From Cercis canadensis (Eukaryota > Streptophyta > Magnoliopsida > Fabales > Fabaceae): DNA of 64,000 bases. A model generated the notes under the pieces. The model saw nothing but the letters and a program-made list of their open reading frames with translations. It ran no database searches and was not told the DNA's origin. Below are positions 49,229 to 60,765 of the stretch, in pieces. Position 1 is the stretch's first letter. Every line of letters begins with the position of its first letter. The position numbers and the translations under genes were made by a program. The stretch is from positions 62,001-126,000 of the forward strand of contig QAOA01003075.1 in the NCBI GenBank assembly GCA_003255065.1, read 5' to 3'.

Positions 49229-49513
49229 AAGGAATAGTATAGATTTAAAGTTTATGAATAACATTTCTCTATTGCTAATTAGATTTTGCTGTGTTTTTCT
49301 TGCTTTACCTAGCCTAGGCTAAGACTTGTTTTAGTTACATGACTGTGCAGATATTCAAACTTTTGACTTTTTACAAATTATTCACACCTTTCACCACTAA
49401 ATCACACCTAGTGGCTTAACGTAAAGATTCAAACTATTAGACCTTTTACAAATTACCCATACCCTTTACTACTAAATCACACATAGTGGCTTAATGTAGG
49501 GCGATAGACTAAA
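47641..49513. other. Intergenic DNA with microsatellites and a possible foldback
   Basis: An (ATC)n(TTC)n microsatellite lies at 47838-47881 and a (TA)n run at 49205-49229. From about 48420 to 48640 the sequence TATCGGCAAAAATTATTTGA returns as an imperfect inverted copy near AAATGATTTTCACCGTATC, suggesting a worn foldback element. No gene is recognised. Confidence 0.5.
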
Positions 49514-50380
49514 TGTGTGTTTGGATGAGGTATTTATAGAGTGTAATGTATTTGTAGAGTGTATTTGAAATGTTAATTTTGAATTACTCTGTTTGTGTAA
49601 TTTTTTAAGGTATTTTTAAAATTTCAATGTATTTTTATAATGACTTTCAAAGTCTCAATATAATGTATTTTAAATTCACTCAAAATATAGTGAATTTCAA
49701 ATTCACTCTCTCATCCCTCTCTCCTTCTCCCCCAAGAAAAGAGAACAATTCATCGACTTTGGGGTTGAAATGGATTAATGGGAGGTAGAACCATGGAGGG
49801 TGAAACCAAAGAAAGGGAATCCATGGGGTTTTGATTCGATCACCTTCGTTTGCTCAGCTTAGTGTATGCTATTTCTGAAAAACATGAAATTTCTTGGTGG
49901 GTGTTTGTGTGAATGATATAAAATGAATGATTTCGAAGAGAAAATGGAGAAATTCTTGTCGTGAAGGATTGTAGAAGTGGGCGTTGTGAACTATGGAGTA
50001 TGGACAAGGAAGAAGGAAAGTTGGGTTTGTAATTGTGAATCTCATGTTGAATGAATCTCATGGATGTTTTTTTTTCTCTCATCTCTGTGAGATAGAATGG
50101 GTCCACGGAAAGAAAATGAATTCAAGTTTGGAGCCTCCCGAATCTCAATCTAGAACCAATGGAACCCATTGTCATATTTCATTATTTTGTTTGAGTAATA
50201 ATACTCCTAGTTTTTCACTAGTAAATTCCTTTTTAAATATTATTGTTAAATTACTCTTTTTATAATAAAGTGTATTCAAACAAAGTATTTTATAAATACA
50301 TGTATTTAAAATATTATATTTTAATTACATGTATTTAAAATTTACAAAAATTTGTCAAATACTTCATCCAAACACAACCT
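49514..50380. mobile_element. Non-autonomous DNA transposon (about 865 bp) beside the LPP stop codon
   Basis: The left end TGTGTGTTTGGATGAGGTAT and the right end ATACTTCATCCAAACACAAC are inverted repeats of about 22 bp. CTAAA occurs just outside both ends. The interior holds no transposase, only AT-rich sequence and a stretch of short frames with no family resemblance. The end sequence and the small flanking repeat fit a hAT-like or similar element. The right end stops about 24 bases from the stop codon of the lipid phosphate phosphatase gene, so the element probably supplies much of that gene's 3'UTR. Confidence 0.75.
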
Positions 50381-50403
50381 AAAACTTAGACCTGAATCAG
50401 CAA

Positions 50404-53102
50404 TTAGTATCTTGTTCCACTTTCCATGGCCTCCATCCGCAGGGCCATACAATCTGCATGTGCAGTGTTGTCTTGTCGTTGTCCTTCCTTGGAAGAATCT
50501 TCTATCTCTCTCATCATATAAAAATAAGCATGAGGTGCCCAACCTACACAGACTTATAATTAGGTCTTTTATGGATTTCAACTCTTTTAGCAACCTCAGA
50601 AAACTAAAGGCAGTATAAGCATTAAGTTGAGGTATGAAAAACAAGAAAAGTAATTAAGTATTCCAATGAAGATTAATCAATCTAAATGGTGCTAAGCTTC
50701 AAGCTCTACAAAGTATATAGTACTAATTTCTTTTTTTTTTTTTTTTTTTATTAACAACAATGTTAAGTTACTCTAATATTATCAGATAAAGCGTCAATGA
50801 CATGTATGGATCTAAAAGATTACTTGTAAGGTACTATTGGCCTTTCAAGGAAGCTATTCAACTAACTCTTGAGTGTAAAGGGATTTGTCTAAGCAGAAAT
50901 GTCCATCAAGCAAAATTATAGATCACAAGGGATTCAAACTCGACATTTATAAAGTACAAAGCCCTAAGCCAAAATCTTTTGACCAACTAATTCAACTTGC
51001 GTTGGCACTAGTTTCTTCTTCTTACTATCTTGCTTTTGGTACATAATAGAGTCACCACATTACCATTCAGAGGTTCAATATGGCATATTCATGAATTTGT
51101 ACTAGTTTGGAATAGGGTGGGAGAAAAGTTACTCACAATAGTTTTTAACACCCACAAAAGCTACTCAGAGAAGCTTTTGATTTTGGAAGGAAAAAGTGAT
51201 TCTAGGCCCTTCCCATGGCTTAACCTTTCTGTAGTGTGCCACAAGGTGATTTAAGAACTATACTCTTGAAAGAGTTCATTGAAGTCACAATAGAAAGATA
51301 ACTTACATTGATTTTATTATTATTAGCTTCAGGTTTGAACCGATGTTGTCTATATCTCTTTACCGAATTTTCTTCACAGTTCAAAGATTTTCCAGACAAG
51401 GAGTGTGATTTTAGGTCTAAATCAACGCATAAAAAAGATGTAATCAAGAACAATACCATCTGAATGACCAGGAAAGGGGAAAAGATGCAAATAGACAATT
51501 GAAGCCACAGTGATTCCTGAAGGAAACATAACAAAAGAGAGCAATGTTAATAGGTATTATTTTCAGAAATAAAGTTCAAATAATGCACTGGATTTTGATA
51601 TACTGCAAGCACAAACCTATAAGAGCTCCAGTGAACACATCAGTCCAATGATGCCAGTAGTCATCAACTCGGCTAACTCCAATAAGGGCAGCAACAAGTA
51701 AAGGAAGAAATACAAGACACAGTTTGGAAATATGGCCCCTACGATCAAACACTCTAATTTTCCCAGCTAAATACCATGAAAGAAAACCAAGACCAGCAAA
51801 AGACCCTGCATTTGGATAACCAGTACCAAAAATGAGACCAAGTTTTCTGCAGGGAAACTAAACATGTAGCAAATATCAGGTTCTTTTCCTTATTATGTAC
51901 TAATTGACAATCGAATTTCATAATGGAATGAAAAGTACGTCTTGAAACATCTAAGAGGCCTTAAGCATTCTTATCAGAGATAAACCAGATCCTTACTAGC
52001 AGCAGATTCTTATTTCCAACCACACAACATTGGTCTCTTTTATCAATGTTAGATTTTGTTTTAATCACATAACTCCTGTCTGGTTTATTTTCTCAATCAG
52101 TAACTACAAACAGAAGTCAAAAAGACTTCAGATTAAGAAAATCAGAGCACATGATTGAATCACAATAATAACATGAGGCTATGCTTCTAATGCTTACTCA
52201 ACCTTCTTGAAAGGGATTCAATAGCCAAATATTCATAATTAAACAGATTCTACTTACATGAAGTATGCCCACTTGGAAAACTTTTGTATCCTTCCTTTAT
52301 AACTTTCTCAATGCCATGACAAACAACATCACCCAACTCATCAAACATCTGCACAAATTAATGTTAAACTACAAGAACAAGCAATTAAGAAAACAATCCC
52401 TCCTCCCATTGAGGACAATGTTAAGAATAATATAGAGAAGAAAGGAGGGATTGAGGATACTTTGAGTGAGGATAGAACAAACCGGTTTTTTATCAGGGAA
52501 ACATCGCGCAAAAAAGTTTGGTCGTGGTCTACCAACAGCATCCTTGATTGAGTCTGTGATAACTCCAGTTATCAGAGAAGAGTAAAAGATACCTAAGGTT
52601 CCATGGAAGAGTCATACAGTAAGATAACATTGAGGCAAAAGCAGAAAAAAGGTAAACCAGTAATATAGGGCAGTAGAAAATACCCAATATTGCATGGTGG
52701 AAATCATACACATCCCTTCTTCTAGTGTAGAATGTGGTGAAGATAACAATGGGGACAAAGATGGAGATAATCTGTTCAAAGAAAAATGAAAAAATGTCAA
52801 GCTTGTTTGCTAACAATAGGGCTATTGTTGTGAATTAGGAGATAATACTATATCCATTATATGCAATTATACATGCAAATACATACTGGAACACCCCACA
52901 TAGGTATGGTATTCGTTTTGAATGGATACTTGAGATCTGTCATCATTTCTATCCCAACATATCGATGAAAAGGTTCTACTAAATTCAAGACTCCAATTAT
53001 AGCCGCAAGAAGCAGAAGAATCAGCCAATCATGCTTGTGTGACCCTGCCAACACTCTTCCGTGTGACTTTAGAGTGCAGGATCTCGAGTTGATATCTGCC
53101 AT
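50404..53102 (-). CDS. LPP1: Lipid phosphate phosphatase, LPP1/LPP2-like
   Basis: Seven coding exons on the minus strand join in frame: 53102-52887, 52771-52684, 52592-52483, 52348-52258, 51805-51617, 51516-51457 and 50543-50404, giving 297 residues, normal for plant LPPs. The enzyme removes phosphate from phosphatidic acid and related lipid phosphates at a membrane, shaping lipid signalling. PAP2 motifs are complete: K118DAVGRPRP (126), PSGH (163-166) and [12 protein letters not shown] (213-224) with the catalytic H166 and H220. Six hydrophobic segments are expected, the first at about 25-42. The tail [10 protein letters not shown] recalls Arabidopsis LPP1. An in-frame ATG 39 bases upstream (53141) is less likely, because TTTTTGTAG just before the chosen leader looks like a 5'UTR-intron acceptor; a leader exon may end with GAAG/GTACTT near 54298. 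The last intron is 0.9 kb. Confidence 0.92.
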
Positions 53103-54822
53103 TTTCGCAAAGTGTGCTACAAAAACAAAAGACTCGGTCATTTATTTTGCTACATTATAATGTAAAGGAGAAGGCTACAATACACAACTCTTGAGTTGTG
53201 TATCGGTGCAAACTCAACAAGGACCGAATATGATGACTTGAAGACCAAGGATCACAAACTCTGCAGCACCAGTACCCAATTTCATTGATGTGTATTGTAG
53301 ATGTTGCCTAATTTAAAAGTACTAATTACAAGCATATGAAAGCACCAAGTGTAACTAATGACTTGACCCTTCTCAAGGTAGAAATCTGAAAATACTGAAG
53401 ACTTTCTAGAAATATAAAATATGGATGATAGATGTACATTTTCAAAAACATATTCTTAGTCCACCAATTTCATCACAATCATTAACCAGATAATATGAAG
53501 CAGCAAATACCTATTCCCTAGATGTATCTCACATAGATATTAGTTTGTCTGGCAGATGTCAACCTACAAACAAACTGAACTCATCATGTGTATGAGGAGG
53601 ATAATGAATCTGACTTCTTCATCAAAGGTTATTATCCATTCATCTTTGTCTCACATAACCAAAATTTTATAGTTTTTCATTTCAATCATCTTGTACTTCA
53701 TTTATTCCACTATTAAGTCCTCATTAGAGCAATCTGTGAATAGCATTGTAGCATGAAACATATGTTAATATCCGTTTGTAAATATTTGGGTTTTGGTATA
53801 CATATATATTGAGAGAGAGAGTTCTCTTTCTAATTTACAGGATTTTGAGTTGCTAGAGATATAACTCTCTTATTCAACACATGCATGTATGCTAGTGTTT
53901 GTTGCAAATCTAAAAGAAGGAAGACCCAAAAGAGGGAAAAAAAGAAGAAGATAGAAGCCAGACAATTTGTTACACTATGCATCAATCCAATTATATGAAT
54001 AAGACAATATAAATGGATGTGTTTTTCATTGCTGGTATCATTTCTCCTTTTGACTAGTAGCATCAATTTTCTAAATTGAATGAATGCAAAAAATAATGAA
54101 TCCCATTAAGGTGCATAATCACGTAAAGCCACAAAAGAGAGTAAAGAAAAAGATATCCATTTCATCTATGTGAAAGCCTCCAAATTTACAGACAATGCCA
54201 TTTATGAAAAATGACACACATACAAGAGAAATTAGAGAAAACTAACAAAAACCCAGATGAGAGAAATTAGAGATTCCAAAGAGGAAATGGAAAGTACCTT
54301 CTTTTTTCTTAAGTTTCAGAGCTCTGAAGAATAGAAATTTGCAGGGACGTTCGCTCAGGAAAGCGAACGCCCAATTCTATGGTAATTCTATGAGTTGGCT
54401 GAATCGAATTCCAGCGATCAAAAAATTTTTGGTTCAAATATTGTTGGTAGGTGTCCGCAAATTAAGGTGCATTCTACCTTGGAGCTGGAAAAACCTGTGA
54501 CTCCTAAATTTTTAGTAATTCATTGTTGGCAGGTGTCCACAAATTAAGGTGCATTCTACCTCTGGAAAAACCTCTTTGACTCCTAAATTTTTATGTACCA
54601 AAAAATATTTGATGTGCTAGCTAATAACATGTAAGATAGTAAAAAGTAGTATGTGTTTTGTGTTTGTTAAAGCCTTAAAGGCTCATATCATATAAGACTA
54701 GATAACATAAAAAAATTGACTATTTGGATAAAAATAGTCCTAAATTTCACGTTGAAATGTTTTAGAAAAAATTATTATTTGGTTCTAAAATTTGAAGAGA
54801 ATACTATTTTGATTCCAAACAA
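53103..54822 (-). other. Probable 5'UTR intron and promoter region of the LPP gene
   Basis: A leader exon at about 54297-54400 is suggested by a GC-richer patch and a possible donor (GTACTT, reverse complement near 54292-54297), with an acceptor about 20 bases before the ATG. Upstream, an approximately 45-base motif containing GGTGTCCRCAAATTAAGGTGC occurs twice (54449 and 54533). No other gene is seen. Confidence 0.45.
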
Positions 54823-55766
54823 AATATTTATGCCATTTGGTTCCTCTCATTTCGTATGAAATGTCAAAAATACCTCTTGGTATATGTAGTTATCATTTGA
54901 TATTATGTCATTATTTTGAATAACCCCATAATAATAAAAGATATTTTAGATATTTCACACAATATAAGATCACAAACCAAATTAACAGACTATTTTATTT
55001 AGAATTAAATAGTCTTTTCCTTCAACTTTTGGAACTAAACAATAATTTTCTAAAAATTTTATTATCTAATCTTTTGATAAAATTTGATTTTTCTCTTTAG
55101 TTTTAGATACAAGTACCCTTAATTGTGTTCTTAATCATATCCTTGTCCCCTTATAATGTCTTTCCTCACCCCTCCTGGGAATTGGGAGTATATAGTTATA
55201 CAGTTACATTGATCATATAAAACTGATAGGTTGTATAAATTCTGTGTGCAGACTAAATATCTTAATTATAAGATGTAGTTATATTAACTTGTACAGTGAA
55301 GTGAGGCCTAAATTTTCAAGATTCCTACAAGAATAGCAAATGAAAACAGCTAGCTATATATATTTTTTTTTGTTCTAACGGTAGTTTCTCAACGGTCAAA
55401 ACATTCTACTTTTAAGTCGACAAAGCATTCTATTTTTAAGTGAATATTCGTGCATCAAGATTAAGTCTTTTTTCAAAAATAAACTTCTTTTGAAGAGATC
55501 ATAAGATAACTTCCGCACGTAGACAACATTCCATATTGGCTTAGTAATTCTCCTAAAGGTACTTGTCCCACGTCTAGTTATTGCTAATGCTCGGTGTGAG
55601 TTTAGAGATTTCCTATGCAATTGTACCTTACAGCAGGGGCTGGGTCTTGAGAACAAAAAGCGATGCCGCTGTCACCCACTAAAAACGATTCATTGAAAAA
55701 GGAAAAAAAAAAAAAAAGAATACAAATAGGAAGAAGATATCCTCAAAAGATATCTCCAGAGAAATA

Positions 55767-55993
55767 AGTAAACTTACATTTATGTTCTCAAAAGATTCAG
55801 AATTTAATAAAATAGTTCTTGAAAGAATTGATATGCGTAATAAAATAATTTAATATCTATTAAATTTTGAATTTTTCAAAAATTATTTTATTACGCATAT
55901 CAATTTTTTTGAAAATTATTTTGTAGTTAGTGTTCTTTTAATGATTATTTTATTATATTTTAAATCTTTTAAAAATGCAAATGTAAGTTTACT
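55767..55993. mobile_element. Foldback MITE, family 1 (copy in arm 2)
   Basis: Both ends are kept here: AGTAAACTTACATTTATG on the left and GCAAATGTAAGTTTACT on the right, with long inverted halves around ATTACGCATATCAATT. It corresponds to the insertion at 10698-10938 in arm 1 and shows the state without the N-related disturbance. Confidence 0.8.
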
Positions 55994-56420
55994 CTAAAAA
56001 ATAAAAACAGCATTTTTGTTATCTACAAGCACCCATATGCTCTTCTCAGTTCTCACCATTTTTGTTCATTAGAGCATGCATACATGCTTCGGCTCTGTTT
56101 TCTTATTTTATAGCTAATCCCGAAAAAGCAAAAGGCATGTGCCATAAGCCAAGCCTATAAGCATGTGAGCAATATATATACTACCAATGTACACATGTTG
56201 GTAAATAGCTATTTCAAACTGTAAATTTAAAATGTGAAGGGAAAGAGAATTATGCATATAAAATAATACCATTAGTGTATGAATCTAAACTTCAAAATTC
56301 AAATAACATAGAACTACAGCAACTAAAGCCAAAGAACAATGACAACATAAGACACGAAAAAATGGGGGGTTAAGGGGAGGGGAAGAACAGCAACAAGTCA
56401 GTAAATAAAATGCAAAACTC

Positions 56421-59400
56421 CTACAGCTTATCTTCAAACTCGGAAAGAGGGGTCATTTGTTCCTTCAAGCCCTTTCTTTTGCGGATGTCAGCCACAAGGT
56501 TTGCAGCTTGTGACCCAGATTCCAATGGATCAGAAGACATCATATCCCAGTGATCAAAAACACATTGTGGGAAAGCTTGCCCTGAAGTTGCTGCCCTCAA
56601 ATTGGTTGAGAAACCAAAGGACTCAACAACAGGTAGATAAGCCTTGATGTTGTAAAGTGGAGTTCCAGGCCTCTGCATCTCTTCAAAGACATGGCCACGT
56701 TTCTGGTTCAGAACACTGTAAATGCCACCGAGGGCTTGCTCAGGAGCTTGGATCTCCACTAGGTATACAGGTTCAAGAAGCCTAGGTTTAGCAGTCAAAT
56801 GTGAAGCATAGATGACTCTCCTTGCAGTTGGAATGACCTGACCACCACCTCTGTGGATAGCATCAGTATGAAGGACAACATCACATACCTCAAAACAAAT
56901 ACCCCTCATGTTCTCTTCAGCCAATGGTCCTTCCTTTGATGCCCACTGGAAGCCAGCAACAACAGAGTCTTTAATTTCATTTAGGTATTGAACTCCCTTA
57001 CACATATCTACAACCATGTTAGGACCAAGAGTCTCGGGGCCAAAACACCAAATTTTCTTTGCCAGATCCTTGTCCCAACCAAACTCTTCAGATAGGATTT
57101 TGGAACGGGCTTTAGGATCATCTCTGGGACCAATACGGCCATCATCAATGGCCTCAGCAAGCCCATCTTCCAAGGGACGCGCTTCCATGTAGAGACGATT
57201 GTGCTTGTTCGGTGACTTACTCATGACAGTACGGCAAGACCTCTCAAGGACAGTCTCACGGAATGACACAACAGGGTCAGATTTTACTATTTCAGCACCA
57301 CCCATGAAATCATCTTGCAAGTCCTTCAAACATATTTCCAGATGTAGCTCACCAGCACCAGCTATGATGTGCTCTCCAGACTCCTCCATGGTGCAGATCA
57401 CCATAGGATCTGACTTGGCCAAACGCTTCAGACCTTCAACTAGCTTTGGAAGATCAGATGCAACCTTGCATTGAACAGCTACACGCACAACAGGGGATAC
57501 AGAGAACTTCATGGCTCGAATTGGGTGGGCGTCAGTTTCCTTTTCATTAGTTAGAGTAGCATTCTTGGTGATAAATTGATCTAAACCAACAATGGCAACT
57601 GTATTACCGCAAGGCACATCCTCAACTGTTTCCTGCTTTTTTCCCATCCAAATAACTGTTCTTTGGACATTTTTAACATACAAGTCTTTTTTCTCCCCAG
57701 GAACATAGTTTGGACCCATGATTCTAACCTTCAAACCAGTTGAGATCTTCCCAGAAAAGACACGGCCAAATGCAAAGAACCTACCCTTGTCAGAGGCAGG
57801 AATCATCTTTGACACATAAAGCATCAGAGGACCCTCAGCATCACAGTTTCGGATGGCATTAGCATATTGATCATCAAGAGGTCCCTCATACAAGTTCTCA
57901 ACACGGTACCTTTGAGCCTTGGTAGGAGAGGGAAGATGAAAGATCATCATTTCAAGAAGGGCATCACTTGCAGGAAGCCATGTCTGCATAACACGCTTCA
58001 TCAGTGGCTTCCCCATCAAGTCCTTCTCATCTGATTTCATGTTGACACCAAGCTTTTGCAGCATAGGCCAAAGCTTATCCTTCTGGTCATTCATGCAGGT
58101 GTTTATGATCTGTTTGATTGGCTCATAAATGAACTGAACAAAACCACGCTTGCAGGTAGCAGTTCCAGTATTCTTGCTGGTCCATTTCTTCGTAGCAGCG
58201 TCAAAATAGCTCTCACCCCAGAGCCTCTCCATCATCTTTGATTCATCCACACCAAATTTTGAAGCATACATCCTTGCAAAGTTGGTTAAAGTAAAAGCCC
58301 ATCCATGCAAACCAGCAGAAAAAGCAACAGTCCCTTTCTCAGGGTAAACCTGAACATCACCCAGAAGGGGATCTTCATAAGTTGCCATAATCACATTTGC
58401 ATTCTCAATCACCCTTTGGAATGTTTGGTAGGCCTCCTCCCCATCCACCTGCAGCTCAAGGAAGCACCTGTCCATCTTGTTCACAGTCAAGACAGGCCTA
58501 ATCCTTTCACCAAGGGCCTGTCTCAGCACAGTTTCTGTTTGCACACATACTCCCTCAACACAATCCACCACCACTAGTGCACCATCAGTGATGCGAAGAG
58601 CAGCAGTGACCTCAGAGGAGAAGTCCACATGCCCAGGAGAATCAATGAGATTAATGAGGTACTCATTTCCATGTCGATCACCCTTGTAGTTCTTAAGAGA
58701 AAACTCACTCATCTCATAGTAGAGTGAGATACCAGTAGATTTAATTGTGATGCCACGCTCTGCCTCATCTGCACGAGTATCTGTCATCCTCACATCTCCT
58801 GCAACTTCTTGAGCAATGATACCAGCAGCCGCCACAAGTGAATCAGTAAGAGTGGACTTTCCTGCAGTTTTAATGTAGGTAAACAGGTCATTAGAAATTG
58901 AATTTAAAAAGTTAAATAACTCGAGACAGATAAAATGCCAAAAAATGACATGGTTAAATAAATGCAAATTTAGACAGAATCTGCTAACGTGTCTGAATGT
59001 ATCCATCTAAATTTTGATCAAATTGAAATATATATTTTTTTTGACGCATACAGGAAAAAATTAATTTTCCAAGGACATAAAATGGCAACTCATAAATTTC
59101 AAAGATTCAAATAGCAATTTATCCAAATAACATACAAGAATACCGAATCAGAATAAATGCAGAATAGCTAAGAGGTGGGATTAGTTGTATGCCACCACTA
59201 TTATGTTCTAATGGGTCAGGATATTTGTCAGAACAAAAAGAAAATAAATATAAAGAGCCATTTGAGGAGAAAAATCAACTATTTGACTCTCAAGAGAATG
59301 GAAGCATCTATCATTGCAGATAACAGTCAAGAAAGACAAAGTTATTCCCTTATGCTATTTTCAAATGCATATAGGCTCAAATACTGAATATTCAAGTAAT

Positions 59401-59591
59401 ATAAAAAAATCGTAAAAACAACTTACCATGATCAACATGTGCAATGACAGACATATTACGGATGTTATGTTTAAGGTCCATAATACGACGAAGTTCATCA
59501 GCTGTAAACTTCACCTGCGCACATCAACAAAATATTCAGATCATGAAAAGAATCAACCATACAATATATTTACACATGAACCACTTACCAT
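56421..59591 (-). CDS. eEF2: Elongation factor 2 (eEF2), copy 2
   Basis: Three coding exons on the minus strand, 59591-59589 (ATG only), 59514-59427 and 58861-56421, with the same sizes as copy 1 (3, 88 and 2441 bases), encode an intact 843-residue eEF2. The GTPase motifs AHVDHGKST, DSPGH and NKMD, and the diphthamide histidine in DAIHRGGGQ, are all present, so a working translocation factor is expected. The protein differs from copy 1 only at E277 (D), T344 (A) and I519 (V); none of these touches a listed motif. The introns are also nearly identical between copies, so the pair arose recently or has been kept alike by gene conversion. Its leader, with a CT-rich tract at about 60385-60425, resembles copy 1, so both may be expressed. 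Confidence 0.97.
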
Positions 59592-60680
59592 CTTGACTAA
59601 TCTTCAAATATCACAAACCCCTCCAACAATAAGTACAAGTCCTGCTGATCAAAATGATGTAGAAAAATATTATTAAAATGACAAACACATGTTAAATAAA
59701 GATGTTGGATAACACATTTGACAAATAAAATCAGTTCTCCAAGGATGATGATAAATACACAATCTGAAAAATATGATTGCATACAATATTTGTTCATATA
59801 GCATTACTCTTTTCTTAGGCATCAAATGCGTTTGTGTGTGCACATCAATATCAGATTGCATGTCCACAAAGAATTGAAAAATAAAACCATATCCAATTCC
59901 TTTATCTGATCATTAGGAAATAAATAAAACTAAAACCAAAAATCCAGACCCCAAAAATTATGTTGGAAGGGACAATCTTCATAAAACCATTAGAGAACAA
60001 GTGCATATCTGGGTAAAAAACCAAATGGGGTTGAACTTCTTCCATAGCAATGAAATTAAAAAAAAAAAAAAATTTCAAAACTGATCTTTCTCCATCTTAG
60101 GCCACTAAACAATAAAAACTTGTATCCGATCACACAAATAAGCAATCAAATCGGTTATTTTAATATCAAAATTGAAAAATTATCAACAATGCGATCAAAC
60201 ACAATGTAACGATAATTGAAAACTTTATCACAGTTCCCCCAGAATTCCAAATAAAATATTGCGCAGACATTTTCAGCAATATAATATTGAAAAAGGCAAT
60301 AAAATATTAATCATACAAATCAATCAACTAAAAAATAATCAACATGCACAGATTCACTGACCACTGATCACTGTGACCTAGATACAGAGAGAGAAAGGAA
60401 AGAAAATAGAAGAAAGAGAAAGAGTCACTGACACTTGCTCTGCAACCGAGAAATAGCAGGAACGGAGAGGGTAAGATGGCAAGTGAAGTTGAGAGAGAAA
60501 TAAGTGGGTGACCACAAACTCAGCTGAGGTTTTAGAATTTAGAATTGGAGATGGGCTTGGGCTCCCAATCTCGCTGAAGCCCTTCAATCCGCCGCCTTCT
60601 ACGTTTCCAATCTCCGCGGGAAAGGGAGCGGAATGCCCCCATCCCCGTTGAGCCAGACACCGGAAAAACGGGAAATATAA
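59592..60680 (-). other. Probable 5' leader and 5'UTR intron of eEF2 copy 2
   Basis: Reverse-complement counterpart of 5755-7091. The likely acceptor is GATCAGCAG before GACTTGTACTTATTG. The sequence between leader and acceptor occurs only once here. It has only a short A-run (60057-60071) where copy 1 shows a long T-run with an N. Confidence 0.55.
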
Positions 60681-60713
60681 GAAGCTTTTATTAGTTTTTT
60701 TAGTAAAAAAATA

Positions 60714-60748
<35 letters not shown>

Positions 60749-60765
60749 ATATAGTAATAGACTAA

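Larger units (their letters stand above)
54823..60765 (-). repeat. Arm 2 of the large inverted duplication (eEF2 locus)
   Basis: The reverse complement of this segment matches 5660-12654 through promoter, leader, introns, coding exons, 3' flank and MITE. It lacks the local tandem duplication and solo LTR of arm 1 and holds the leader-intron sequence once, where arm 1 shows it twice around an N. About 61 extra bases at 59676-59736 are absent from arm 1. The two arms are convergent, tail to tail, with about 42 kb of unrelated DNA between them. Confidence 0.93.

Noticed and set aside
49840-50265. Two frames of about 90 residues on opposite strands
   Set aside because: They lie inside the non-autonomous transposon at 49514-50380, overlap each other and resemble no transposase.
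51220-51534. A 104-residue minus-strand frame at the LPP gene
   Set aside because: It reads exon 51457-51516 in the wrong frame and runs into the last intron. The correct frame continues the PAP2 protein.
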